A stretch of DNA of 49,823 nucleotides from Bacilli bacterium. Its GTDB lineage: Bacteria > Bacillota_I > Bacilli_A > RFN20 > CAG-826. Shown in pieces: positions 1 through 7,557 of this stretch (positions are counted from its first letter, which is position 1; each line of letters starts with the position of its first letter). Under the pieces are notes generated by a model, which ran no database searches, was not told the origin of the DNA, and saw nothing but the letters and a program-made list of their open reading frames with translations. The stretch covers positions 1 through 49,823 of the forward strand of contig JAFUEZ010000012.1 of assembly GCA_017470115.1 (NCBI GenBank). Direction: 5' to 3'. Made by a program: the position numbers and the translations under genes.

Positions 1-149
1 ATAACCTTATTTCTATGCTTGTATACTTCTTTCGATATAGTGGTTGGATCTTTGCTAATTGCATAAGCAATCTCTTTTAAAGATACGCCTTCTCTTATTC
101 CTTTTTCAATGCGTTCTCTCATCTCTTTTGTCATATGCTTATGTTTCAT
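1..149 (-). CDS. IS30-family transposase, N-terminal part (cut by window edge)
   Basis: The minus-strand frame opens at an ATG (149-147) preceded by a strong ribosome binding site (AAAGGAGG on the minus strand, about 156-163). It runs 49 codons off the left edge. The visible protein begins MKHKHMTKEMRERIEKGI and contains a helix-turn-helix of the type LKEIAYAISKDPTTISKEV (residues about 24-42). This is the pattern of the DNA-binding head of IS30-family transposases, which use a DDE nuclease domain further along (not visible here). The catalytic part and both element ends lie outside or are not recognisable, so intactness cannot be judged. A regulator with a similar helix-turn-helix is the alternative. 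Confidence 0.7.
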   Translation of the reverse strand, partial: MKHKHMTKEMRERIEKGIREGVSLKEIAYAISKDPTTISKEVYKHRNKV

Positions 150-288
150 ATGTTGACCTCCTTTCGACGGAAGCATAGACATATAAAACATAACATTTGT
201 AAGAGAAAATGCCGAAAAACAAAGTTTAATTCTAAAAACGGAATTAAGTTTTTCAAGTTATAATTATAATAGAAGTTTTTATTTTTAA

Positions 289-317
289 TTGATTTATTGA
301 TTTAGTTGCTTTATTAT
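289..317 (+). promoter_or_regulatory. Promoter of tRNA-Arg
   Basis: A -35-like TTGATT (289-294) and a -10-like TATTAT (312-317) are separated by 17 bases. They place transcription start near 324, about 11 bases before the mature 5' end of the tRNA. Called by eye from consensus fit and position. Confidence 0.5.
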
Positions 318-334
318 TATATGGCTAAAAACGT

Positions 335-411
335 GTCCTAGTAGCTCAACTGGATAGAGTATCTGGCTACGAACCAGAAGGTTACGGGTTCGACTCCTGT
401 CTAGGACGCCA
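335..411 (+). tRNA. tRNA-Arg (anticodon ACG)
   Basis: A complete cloverleaf is visible. The acceptor stem GTCCTAG (335-341) pairs with CTAGGAC (401-407), followed by discriminator G408 and an encoded CCA (409-411). The anticodon stem TCTGG/CCAGA (362-366/374-378) encloses loop CTACGAA, giving anticodon ACG at 369-371. The T arm contains GGTTCGACTCC-type sequence. In bacteria the A of ACG is normally deaminated to inosine, so this tRNA reads CGU, CGC and CGA. It stands alone between the transposase fragment and the Rnf operon. Confidence 0.97.
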
Positions 412-423
412 ATGGTATAAATT

Positions 424-460
424 AAGACTTTGCTTTAAGCAAAGTCTTTTCTTTTTATTT
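424..460 (+). terminator. Rho-independent terminator after tRNA-Arg
   Basis: An 11-bp hairpin with arms AAGACTTTGCT (424-434) and AGCAAAGTCTT (438-448) and a three-base loop is followed directly by a T-rich run. It begins 12 bases after the tRNA CCA end. Confidence 0.85.
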
Positions 461-731
461 AAATAAAGCGCTAATTTTTGATAAGAAAAATGTGACATTT
501 TCAATGCTTAAATGACATTTGTAAAACTAAGTTCAAAGAAATAAATCAATATGAAAATGAATCAATAATAATTTTAAAAAAACAATTATAAATTTAAATA
601 TTCATTATCCTTTTATATATAAATAAGGAAATTTCTTTATTTCTTCTTTTACAGTGTAAAATGAATTATTTGCAAAAAGTCTTATTACATTTACATTTTT
701 TAACCAAATAGTATTTTATACTATTAATTGT
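461..731. other. Noncoding AT-rich spacer between tRNA-Arg terminator and rnfC promoter
   Basis: I find no convincing reading frame, tRNA or riboswitch fold here. The only clear structure is a short inverted repeat, ATAGTA/TACTAT around TTTTA (708-724), just upstream of the rnfC promoter, which could be a regulator site. Confidence 0.5.
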
Positions 732-760
732 TTGTTTTCGTAATTATAAAGGGCTAAAAT
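732..760 (+). promoter_or_regulatory. Predicted rnfC operon promoter (leaderless)
   Basis: TTGTTT (732-737) and TAAAAT (755-760) are 17 bases apart. The -10 box ends only six bases before the rnfC ATG at 767, and no Shine-Dalgarno sequence precedes that ATG. Transcription would therefore begin at or next to the start codon. This is inference from spacing; the AT-richness makes single boxes weak evidence. Confidence 0.5.
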
Positions 761-766
761 TATATC

Positions 767-2068
767 ATGATTACAAAAAATACAAAGATTCACGACACAA
801 AAAATCTTGTTGGTTCTTTACCAGCTGTAAGATATGTAAATCCAAAATATTTATATATCGCAACTGCCAATGCAAGATGTCCTAAAGCTGATATATATAT
901 TCAACCTGGTGATCACGTTGATTCTTGTCAGGTCATCGGCATGAGACATGCTGCATTTTTTGATCAACCAATTCACGCTACATGTTCTGGAACCTTTGTT
1001 GGATATGAAAAGCATTATCATAGAAATGGTAAACTCACTGATTTTATTAAAATTGAAAACGATTTTAAGGATACCTTAGATAAAAATTTGCACATAAGAA
1101 GTGATGAAGAAATAGCCGCTTTATCAAAAGAAGAAATGACTCAAATTATTAAAGACTGTGCAAATGTTGGCCTTGGTGGATCTAGTTTCCCAACTTATAT
1201 TAAATTTCAAACTGATAAACCTATAAATGTTATTTTGGTTAACGGCATTGAATGTGAACCTTATATTACAGCAGACCATAGGTTAATGCTCGAATATCCA
1301 TACAGAGTTATGGAAGGCATTAAATATACAATGCAAGCTTTTAACTGCAAAAAGGCATTAATATGCATTAAATCTAAATATAAGGATATAAAGGCTGTTT
1401 ATGATCAAGTTTTAAAAGAATATGCAGGTCAAGGAATTGAACTTTGTTGCGTTGGAAATTATTATCCTCAAGGCCGGGAAGTCGAAATGATAAAAAGCGC
1501 AACAGGCATTCAACTTAAACAGGGCGAACTTCCATCAAATAAAGGTATCATTAACTTTAATGTTTCTACAATGGTTGGAATATATAAAGCAATTAAATTT
1601 AATATGCCTGTTATTAAAAGATTTATTACCGTTACTGGCGATGGCATAATGTTCCCAAAAAACTTCAGAGTTAGAGTTGGCACATCGATAAAAGAATTAA
1701 TTCCTCTTTGTGGAGGATATAAAGATCCTGACGTAGATAAAGTTTTTATTCTTGGTGGACCAATGATGGGCGCAAGCGTTCCAAGTGATGATTGCATTAT
1801 TACAAAAACTGTTACATCAATTATTATCTTAAATAAAACAAACTATAAAGAAGAACCATGTGTAAGATGTGGTAGTTGTGTTCTTTCTTGCCCAGTAAAA
1901 TTAGAGCCAGTTCAAATTATGAATGCAGTAAAGGCAATGGATAAAGAAAGAATGAAAAAACTTAATCCAAGTAGATGTATTGAATGTGGGCTTTGCACAT
2001 ATTCATGCACATCAAAAATTCAAGTCACAGATTATATTAGAAGGGCAAAATTATTAACAAAGTTATGA
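767..2068 (+). CDS. rnfC: Rnf complex subunit RnfC (NADH-side, two 4Fe-4S clusters)
   Basis: RnfC is the peripheral NAD(H)-oxidoreductase subunit of the Rnf complex, which couples electron flow between ferredoxin and NAD to ion transport across the membrane. The 433-residue length is normal. Visible are the nucleotide/FMN-binding glycine motif GLGGSSFPT (about residues 135-143; the family usually has GLGGAGFPT), the conserved NGIECEPYITADHRLML segment, an SLBB-like region, and two ferredoxin-type clusters, Cys365/368/371/375 and Cys404/407/410/414. It is first in the operon. Its stop overlaps the rnfD start (ATGA). The start is an ATG without a ribosome binding site, six bases after a -10 box. 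Confidence 0.95.
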   Translation: MITKNTKIHDTKNLVGSLPAVRYVNPKYLYIATANARCPKADIYIQPGDHVDSCQVIGMRHAAFFDQPIHATCSGTFVGYEKHYHRNGKLTDFIKIENDFKDTLDKNLHIRSDEEIAALSKEEMTQIIKDCANVGLGGSSFPTYIKFQTDKPINVILVNGIECEPYITADHRLMLEYPYRVMEGIKYTMQAFNCKKALICIKSKYKDIKAVYDQVLKEYAGQGIELCCVGNYYPQGREVEMIKSATGIQLKQGELPSNKGIINFNVSTMVGIYKAIKFNMPVIKRFITVTGDGIMFPKNFRVRVGTSIKELIPLCGGYKDPDVDKVFILGGPMMGASVPSDDCIITKTVTSIIILNKTNYKEEPCVRCGSCVLSCPVKLEPVQIMNAVKAMDKERMKKLNPSRCIECGLCTYSCTSKIQVTDYIRRAKLLTKL

Positions 2069-3189
2069 ACATCGTAAAAGAAACTGCTCCACATATTAGG
2101 AAAAAATCATCAGTCACAAGAATGATGGTGGATGTACTTATAGCATTAGCTCCAACGTTAATTTTTGCTATTGTTGTTTATCCTTTACAAGCGATTTACA
2201 CCTTGCTTATTTCTTTATTTGTAATGAATGGTGCTGAATTTGTTGGTGTTGGATTAAGAAATTTAATGCCTCGAGATGATCAAAAACATTCATTTAAAGA
2301 AAGATTTGAATTCGCTTATAAAGGCAAATTTGGAATTAGCAATGTTTTAACAGCATCAATTAGCGCAGTAATTTATACTTTAATTCTTCCACCTGGAGTG
2401 CCAATTTATGCGATTATTATCGGTGCTTTAGTTGGTATCATATTTGGTAAATTAGTATTTGGTGGATTAGGAAGTAATATTTTTAATCCTGCAGCAGTTG
2501 GCATGGTTTTCACAAAACTCTGCTTTGGTAGTCAATATCAATCTGTTTCAACATGGTATTATACTGTTCCTGATGTTGCAGCTGGTGCAACTTCACTTGG
2601 CTTATTAAATGGTGGAATGCTTGATAACATTACTCAATATGGTTTGAAATCATTAATTCTTGGGCAGATACCTGGAACTCTTGGTGAAGTTTATAAAATA
2701 ACAATTATAATTGGTCTTGCATATTTATTAATTAGAAGAAGTGCAGATTATAGAATCGTTGTTTCGTATCTAGGAATTTGTACATTATTAAGTTTGATTG
2801 CTGGTTTAAGTGTTTATTCGTTAAATAATGCAGTCAACCCACTTAGATTTACTGCTTATTATATGTTAAGTGGTGGAATTTTATTTGGTGCGGCATTTAT
2901 GTTAACGGATCCAGTTACATCTCCAATTAATTCGCCATCTCGTTGGATTTATGGACTTGTCGCTGGTGTTTTAACTATATTTATTAGATTATTTGCTGCT
3001 TTACCAGAAGGCGTTGCTTTCTCAATTCTTATTTCAAATATGATTGCTGTTGCTCTTGATCACTATGAATGGAGCACATCAAAATATAACTGGAAGAATT
3101 TACTTACTATGGGTTTACTTGTAGTAATTCCAGTATTACTCGTTTGGATTATTATTTCTTTTGGAGGTGTTTATAATGGGCAACTCTAA
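2065..3189 (+). CDS. rnfD: Rnf complex subunit RnfD (membrane, covalent FMN)
   Basis: This 374-residue integral membrane protein belongs to the NqrB/RnfD family. It has about ten hydrophobic segments. The flavinylation motif is visible as GATSL, with Thr176 the predicted attachment point for covalent FMN, which the ApbE encoded downstream would install. The conserved membrane segment around GSNIFNPAAVGMVF is present, as is the DPVTSPIN segment. It overlaps rnfC by four bases, and rnfG starts within its last codons. In Rnf this subunit passes electrons within the membrane between RnfC and RnfG. Confidence 0.95.
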   Translation: MNIVKETAPHIRKKSSVTRMMVDVLIALAPTLIFAIVVYPLQAIYTLLISLFVMNGAEFVGVGLRNLMPRDDQKHSFKERFEFAYKGKFGISNVLTASISAVIYTLILPPGVPIYAIIIGALVGIIFGKLVFGGLGSNIFNPAAVGMVFTKLCFGSQYQSVSTWYYTVPDVAAGATSLGLLNGGMLDNITQYGLKSLILGQIPGTLGEVYKITIIIGLAYLLIRRSADYRIVVSYLGICTLLSLIAGLSVYSLNNAVNPLRFTAYYMLSGGILFGAAFMLTDPVTSPINSPSRWIYGLVAGVLTIFIRLFAALPEGVAFSILISNMIAVALDHYEWSTSKYNWKNLLTMGLLVVIPVLLVWIIISFGGVYNGQL

Positions 3190-3694
3190 AAAATATATAT
3201 TAACCGCAATCACATTAGGCGTTATTGGTGCAGTCAGTGCAGCACTTATTTCTCTTACAAATTTAGTCACTCGTGATGCTATTGAAAAGAACAAAATTGA
3301 TAAGATTAATAAAGGTTTAGCAATGATTTATGATGAAAATAGCCAGTTTAGTGAAGCTAATTCGATTAACGGTGAAACCAAATATTTAGATTCATATTAT
3401 GTTGCTAGCAAGAACGATGAAAAGATTGGTTATGTTTTCCAAACAACTGGTTCAAATATGTATGGAAAGATTTCAATGCTTGTTGGAATTGATTTAACAT
3501 ACAATATTGGAAATGTTTATCTTGTTGTAAATGAGCAAACATATGCTCAAACATTAATTGATAACTACGTTAATCCATTAAATGATGGCTCGAGAGCTCT
3601 TGAAGATGTAAGTTGTGGAGCAACTTATGGAGCAAAACTTGTCAGAACAATGGCTGAAGAAGCTCAAAGTTGGGCTAAAGAGAACTTGAAATAA
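3176..3694 (+). CDS. rnfG: Rnf complex subunit RnfG (covalent FMN)
   Basis: The 172-residue protein has one N-terminal membrane anchor (about residues 6-28) and an extracytoplasmic FMN-binding domain. Its flavinylation motif is SCGATYG with Thr150 as the predicted FMN attachment site. The frame is open from a TTG at 3161, but that TTG lies next to the Shine-Dalgarno sequence GGAGGTG (3163-3169); the ATG at 3176 is correctly spaced from it and is the better start. The start overlaps the end of rnfD. The family member NqrC has the same architecture. Confidence 0.93.
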   Translation: MGNSKKYILTAITLGVIGAVSAALISLTNLVTRDAIEKNKIDKINKGLAMIYDENSQFSEANSINGETKYLDSYYVASKNDEKIGYVFQTTGSNMYGKISMLVGIDLTYNIGNVYLVVNEQTYAQTLIDNYVNPLNDGSRALEDVSCGATYGAKLVRTMAEEAQSWAKENLK

Positions 3695-3705
3695 GAGGTA
3701 AAGGT

Positions 3706-4449
3706 ATGTCTAGAGAAAAAGGATACACTAAGCAAAACTTCTTAAAGGGATTATTTATTGAAAATCCTCTCTTTATCTCGGTTTTAGGTACATGTCCAGC
3801 ACTTGCTACTACAAAATCAATTGAAGCAGCAATTGGTATGGGTATTTTATTTACAATTGTTCTTATTTGTTCAAATACTTTAATTTCTCTTTTAAGAAAA
3901 CTTATTCCAGAAGAGATTAGAACTCCATCTTATATCGTGGTTATCGCAACTTTTGTTACTATTGTTAAGATGCTTACTAATGCTTTTTTACCTGAACTTT
4001 ATTCAACTTTAGGTGTCTTTATTTCACTTATTGTTGTTAATTGTATCGTCTTAGGAAGAGCTGAAGCGTTTGCTAGCAAAAATAATGTATTTGATTCATT
4101 TATCGATGGAATTGGAATGGGTGTCGGCTATACAATGGCACTTTGCATCATGGCATTCTTTAGAGAATTCTTAGGAACTGGTGGATTTGCTTTTGGCAAT
4201 ATTTTCACATTTATTCCTTACTTTAAATTACAAATTATTCCTAAGGGTTATGAAATATCACTTTTCACAACACCTGTTGGAGCATTTATCGTTTTTGGCT
4301 TAATTCTTGCAGTTATGGCTTTCTATAAAAATAGAAAAGCTGAATACCAAGCGTTTTTGCAACGTAAAGAAAGACAAAGAAAAGCTGAAGAAGCAAAGGC
4401 TAAAGCTGCAGCACTTGCTGCTCATAAACCAGTAGAGGAGGCAAAATAA
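3706..4449 (+). CDS. rnfE: Rnf complex subunit RnfE
   Basis: A six-helix membrane subunit of the NqrD/RnfE family, 247 residues. The conserved membrane cysteines are present in LGTCPALA (Cys30) and VVNCIVLGRAEAFAS (Cys113). In solved Nqr and Rnf complexes the equivalent cysteines of RnfA and RnfE share an intramembrane iron-sulfur cluster. Unusually, the protein carries a charged Lys/Arg/Glu/Ala-rich cytoplasmic tail of about 35 residues (from about residue 210, including RKERQRKAEEAKAKAAA). A good ribosome binding site, GAGGTAAAGG, precedes the ATG. Confidence 0.94.
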   Translation: MSREKGYTKQNFLKGLFIENPLFISVLGTCPALATTKSIEAAIGMGILFTIVLICSNTLISLLRKLIPEEIRTPSYIVVIATFVTIVKMLTNAFLPELYSTLGVFISLIVVNCIVLGRAEAFASKNNVFDSFIDGIGMGVGYTMALCIMAFFREFLGTGGFAFGNIFTFIPYFKLQIIPKGYEISLFTTPVGAFIVFGLILAVMAFYKNRKAEYQAFLQRKERQRKAEEAKAKAAALAAHKPVEEAK

Positions 4450-4450
4450 T

Positions 4451-5050
4451 ATGAATATATTAATCACATTTATTTTGGGCATTATTTCCTCAATGTTAAT
4501 TGATAACGTTGTTTTATCAAGATTCTATGGTATTTGTCCATTCTTAGGAGTTTCTAAAAAAGTTAAATCTGCTCTTGGCATGGGAATAGCAGTTGTCTTT
4601 GTTATTGTTTTAGCAACTCTCATTTGTTGGCCACTTTATAATTTCATTCTTGTTCCAGCAAAAATTCAATTCTTGGATACAGTTGCTTATATTTTAGTTA
4701 TCGCTTCACTTGTTCAACTTGTCGGCTTGTTCATCAAGAAATATTCGCCATCTTTATATAAAACTTTAGGTATTTATTTACCTTTAATTACTACAAACTG
4801 TGCTGTTTTAGGTGTTGCTCAAGGTAATACTGATCAAGCTTTAGATTTCTTAAGTTCACTTGCTAATGGAATCGGCACATCAGTTGGATTCCTCGTTATT
4901 ATCGTTGTTTTTAGCTGTATTAGAGTTAGACTTGAATCAGCAAATACCCCAAAAGCATTTAAAGGTTTACCAATTGCCTTAATCACAGCGGCTATTATGG
5001 CAATGGCATTTATGGGTCTACAAGGTTTATTCTCAGGAATTAATGTATGA
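4451..5050 (+). CDS. rnfA: Rnf complex subunit RnfA
   Basis: The 199-residue membrane protein of the NqrE/RnfA family is paralogous to RnfE and has six predicted helices. The cluster cysteines are in YGICPFLGVSKKV (Cys29) and TTNCAVLGVA (Cys117). The rnfE-rnfA gap is one base, with GGAGG just upstream. The stop codon overlaps the start of the next small gene (ATGA at 5047). RnfA and RnfE together form the half of the membrane core with inverted topology that carries electrons across the membrane. Confidence 0.95.
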   Translation: MNILITFILGIISSMLIDNVVLSRFYGICPFLGVSKKVKSALGMGIAVVFVIVLATLICWPLYNFILVPAKIQFLDTVAYILVIASLVQLVGLFIKKYSPSLYKTLGIYLPLITTNCAVLGVAQGNTDQALDFLSSLANGIGTSVGFLVIIVVFSCIRVRLESANTPKAFKGLPIALITAAIMAMAFMGLQGLFSGINV

Positions 5051-5247
5051 GTCAAACAGGTTATTTAATTTTGGGTATATCAATTTTAGTCGCTTTACTT
5101 ATCATCTTTGTTGTTTCGTTTGTTCTCTATAGAAGAACACCAGTTCCAAAAGGCTGTGAGAATATCAAAATTAGTGAGGAAAATTGCGCTGGTTGCACTC
5201 ATAGCGAATGTTCTTTCTATAAAAAGAAAGAAGAAAGCGAGGAATAA
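5047..5247 (+). CDS. Small Cys-rich single-pass membrane protein in the Rnf operon, unassigned
   Basis: This 66-residue protein has a strongly hydrophobic N-terminal helix (about residues 6-28), then YRR and a short cytoplasmic segment with four cysteines: Cys37, Cys47, Cys50 and Cys54, the last three in NCAGCTHSEC. It ends in a Lys/Glu tail. The gene overlaps rnfA by four bases and ends one base before the rnfB ATG, so it is translated as part of the operon. I do not recognise a named family. Helix plus four-Cys layout resembles the N-terminal part of RnfB, and an iron-sulfur cluster is plausible. It may be a duplicated or split-off RnfB-like electron carrier; that is inference. Confidence 0.8.
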   Translation: MSQTGYLILGISILVALLIIFVVSFVLYRRTPVPKGCENIKISEENCAGCTHSECSFYKKKEESEE

Positions 5248-5248
5248 T

Positions 5249-5566
5249 ATGGATATTTTATTATCAATTGTTGTTCTTTTAGGATTAGGTGTTATTTTAG
5301 GATTTGGATTAGCTGTTGCAGCTAAGATTTTATATGTAAAAGAAGATGAGAGAATTGCTGAAGTAGCAAAAAGACTTCCAAATTATAACTGTGGAAGTTG
5401 TGGATATGCTGGTTGTAACGCAATGGCTGAAGCAATTGTTACAGGAAAAGAACAGAGCTTAAAGAAGTGTAAACCTGGTAAAGAAGAAACAAACTTCAAT
5501 CCAATTATTCAGTATTTAAACGAGCATCCAAACGATGATGGATCAAAGGTAAATGTTCACTTATAG
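5249..5566 (+). CDS. rnfB: Truncated RnfB: membrane anchor plus single FeS domain only
   Basis: The 105-residue product has one N-terminal helix (about residues 3-27) and the RnfB-type FeS domain (Pfam 'FeS', the same module as in acetyl-CoA synthase accessory proteins), with NCGSCGYAGC and a following cysteine: Cys48, Cys51, Cys56, Cys74. Normal RnfB proteins are roughly 180-330 residues and carry at least two further ferredoxin-type 4Fe-4S clusters that take electrons from ferredoxin. Here the frame stops after NPIIQYLNEHPNDDGSK and apbE begins in another frame, with no ferredoxin motif in any frame. The ATG at 5249 has GAGG upstream; a longer in-frame extension from 5108 only shadows the preceding gene. 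Confidence 0.88.
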   Translation: MDILLSIVVLLGLGVILGFGLAVAAKILYVKEDERIAEVAKRLPNYNCGSCGYAGCNAMAEAIVTGKEQSLKKCKPGKEETNFNPIIQYLNEHPNDDGSKVNVHL

Positions 5567-6542
5567 ATTTAAATTTTCAAGAAAAACCCTGCTAATCTCA
5601 GGTGTTTTTTCTTTATTAATGAGTTCCTGCAGTTCAAATGCACCTATTGAAAGCAAGAATTATTTTTTTGATACGTATGTGAATTCTAGATTTTATAATG
5701 TTGAAAATAGTGTATTAGATGACGTCTATAAATTACTATCTGAGTATAACGGCTTAACTGATAATTATAAACAATCAGCTACACAAACTAGCGTTTTTGA
5801 AATCAATGAATCAAATGAAAAAATAGAAATAAGTAAGAACGCTTATAACATGTATTTAAAAGTTAAGGAACTCCAAATATCTTCTTTAAATTATTTTAAT
5901 CCGCTAATTGAAAATTTATCGAGATTATGGAAAGAGTCTTTAGATAATAAAGAAGTATTAAGTGAAACCATAATTTCATCCGAATTATTAAAAATGAATA
6001 ATTCTTCTTTTGAATTATTTAAAGAAAATTCCAAATATTATATTCAAAGAAATGGTGAAGCTAAATTAGATTTAGGAGCTTTTGCAAAAGGATATTCTTT
6101 AGATATTTTGAATGAATATTTCTTAAGCAACGAGATTAAAAATTACCTAATTGATGCGGGGAATTCATCTATCTTATTAGGAGAAAAACCTGATAACAAT
6201 GGCTATTTTACCGTTGGCCTAAAAGACATTAGCAATGCTTATTTAGAATTAAAAGATTGTTTTATTGGCGCATCTGGAGTTTCTACTCAAGGCGTTAAAA
6301 TTAATAATAAAATGTATTCGCACATAATAAATCCTTTTAATGGAAGCGCTATAAATAACTACGATTATGTTTTTGTAAAAGGCAATAATGGTGCTCTTTG
6401 CGATGTTTTATCAACATCATTTATGATAATGGACGTAGATACTGTCAAAGAATTTGAAAAAAACTATAATGTTGAAGCAATTTTATATAAAGATAGTAAA
6501 ATTATTTATAGCAATTCAAATTTGGAGATTAAATATCATTAA
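5553..6542 (+). CDS. apbE: FAD:protein FMN transferase (ApbE), lipoprotein
   Basis: ApbE transfers FMN from FAD to a Thr in RnfD and RnfG. The 329-residue protein has a lipoprotein-type signal ending in LLMSSC (predicted lipidated Cys26), placing it outside the membrane where RnfG is modified. Family motifs appear in order: KLDLGAFAKGYSLD, LIDAGNSSILLG, GASGVSTQG, YSHIINPFNG and ALCDVLSTSFMIM (equivalent to the metal-binding DALST segment). The start overlaps the end of rnfB by 14 bases and has AAAGG upstream. Its linkage to rnfD and rnfG is functionally expected. Confidence 0.93.
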   Translation: MFTYRFKFSRKTLLISGVFSLLMSSCSSNAPIESKNYFFDTYVNSRFYNVENSVLDDVYKLLSEYNGLTDNYKQSATQTSVFEINESNEKIEISKNAYNMYLKVKELQISSLNYFNPLIENLSRLWKESLDNKEVLSETIISSELLKMNNSSFELFKENSKYYIQRNGEAKLDLGAFAKGYSLDILNEYFLSNEIKNYLIDAGNSSILLGEKPDNNGYFTVGLKDISNAYLELKDCFIGASGVSTQGVKINNKMYSHIINPFNGSAINNYDYVFVKGNNGALCDVLSTSFMIMDVDTVKEFEKNYNVEAILYKDSKIIYSNSNLEIKYH

Positions 6543-6913
6543 TGAAAAGCAAAAAAATACGTAACGATTTGATATTAATAATTAGTTTGCTCGTAACTTT
6601 TGCAACTATTTTAGTAGTGCTTTATATTTCTAGAACAAGTGCGAATTTAATCGCAAATATTTATGTTCAAAATCACATCGTTAAACGTGTTTCACTAGAT
6701 GGAGAAGATCAAGAATTTAAAATTCAAGGAACAAATGGCGAATTGACAATAGCAGTTTTAAATAAAAAAATCGGTGTCAAAGAATCTAATTGCCCACATA
6801 AAGATTGTGTCAAGATGGGTTATATAGGAGAAACAAATAGGCCGATAATTTGCGCCTATAATCAAGTGTGCATTGAAATAGAAGGTGCACTTGTAAACGA
6901 TATAGAGATTTAA
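6542..6913 (+). CDS. NusG domain II-containing membrane-anchored protein
   Basis: The 123-residue protein has one N-terminal helix (about residues 10-30) and a small extracytoplasmic beta domain. It carries the NusG_II signature, here SNCPHKDCVKMGYI followed by PIICAYNQVCIEI. The two cysteines in CPHKDC and the later pair are conserved in many relatives. This is not the transcription factor NusG. Related proteins are frequently encoded beside Rnf/ApbE and Gx-transporter genes in Bacillota, as here, but their function is not established. It overlaps the apbE stop codon. Confidence 0.85.
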   Translation: MKSKKIRNDLILIISLLVTFATILVVLYISRTSANLIANIYVQNHIVKRVSLDGEDQEFKIQGTNGELTIAVLNKKIGVKESNCPHKDCVKMGYIGETNRPIICAYNQVCIEIEGALVNDIEI

Positions 6914-6914
6914 T

Positions 6915-7439
6915 ATGGTTACAACTCCAAAAATAGCATTGTTATCGATGTTAACTGCTTTAGCAGTTGTACTTTCTGTTGTCGAATCATTGTATATTAA
7001 TGTAGGAATTCCAGGCATCCGATTAGGCTTAGCCAACATCCTTATTTTATTAACTCTTTATGAACTAGGTCCAAAGGAAGCTTTAGAGGTTAATATATTT
7101 AGAATTTTTATTGCTAATATTTTTACAGGCTCTATTTTTGGAATGGGATTTTTGATGTCTATTGCAGGGGCTATTTTTTCATTTATTGCGATGTTAGTTT
7201 TCTATCTATTCTTTAAGAAATTTTCAATTATTGGTGTTAGTGTAATTGGATCAATGTTTCATTTATTTGGACAAATCCTTGTTGCGATGCTCTATATTGA
7301 GTCATTTTTAGGGGTATTAAACTACTTTGCACTTATTGGAATTTCTGGAGTTATAACTGGAATAATTGTTGGAACCATTGTTATTTTGATTCAAAAAACA
7401 AAAGTAATTGAAAAATATAAAAATAGATATAAATTGTAA
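6915..7439 (+). CDS. Gx transporter family protein (Hpre_diP_synt_I)
   Basis: A 174-residue, highly hydrophobic protein with about five helices and the signature GIPGIRLGLANILILLTLYELG near residue 30, typical of the family annotated as heptaprenyl diphosphate synthase component I or Gx transporter. The fold resembles ECF-transporter S components, so a small-molecule (possibly flavin or quinone precursor) transporter is more plausible than an enzyme. The substrate is unknown. It follows the NusG_II gene by one base and closes the operon. Only a weak ribosome binding site is visible. Confidence 0.82.
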   Translation: MVTTPKIALLSMLTALAVVLSVVESLYINVGIPGIRLGLANILILLTLYELGPKEALEVNIFRIFIANIFTGSIFGMGFLMSIAGAIFSFIAMLVFYLFFKKFSIIGVSVIGSMFHLFGQILVAMLYIESFLGVLNYFALIGISGVITGIIVGTIVILIQKTKVIEKYKNRYKL

Positions 7440-7508
7440 AAATAATTGAGTTCTGCATTGTTTTTAATAAAAATTCAATTATTTAATTATTTAAAACTTC
7501 TCAAATGT

Positions 7509-7536
7509 TTGATAATTATTATAAATGTATTACAAT
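7509..7536 (+). promoter_or_regulatory. Possible promoter for the zinc-ribbon protein gene
   Basis: TTGATA (7509-7514) and TACAAT (7531-7536) are 16 bases apart. Start of transcription would fall near 7543, immediately before the ribosome binding site GGAGG (7545-7549), giving a very short leader. Confidence 0.4.
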
Positions 7537-7557
7537 AAGTTATTGGAGGTTTTTGTT

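Noticed and set aside
180-270. Terminal inverted repeat of the IS30-like element
   Set aside because: A short TTAATTC/GAATTAA repeat is visible near 226-246, but without the other end of the element it cannot be identified as an IS boundary.
5567-5700. Possible frameshift hiding the RnfB ferredoxin domains
   Set aside because: No ferredoxin-type cysteine motif occurs in any frame after the rnfB stop; apbE begins in the overlap with a proper start, signal peptide and motifs.
7441-7483. Inverted repeat AATAATTGA/TCAATTATT after the Rnf operon as terminator
   Set aside because: The 9-bp stem is almost purely A-T, has a 25-base loop and no T run, so it is too weak to call.
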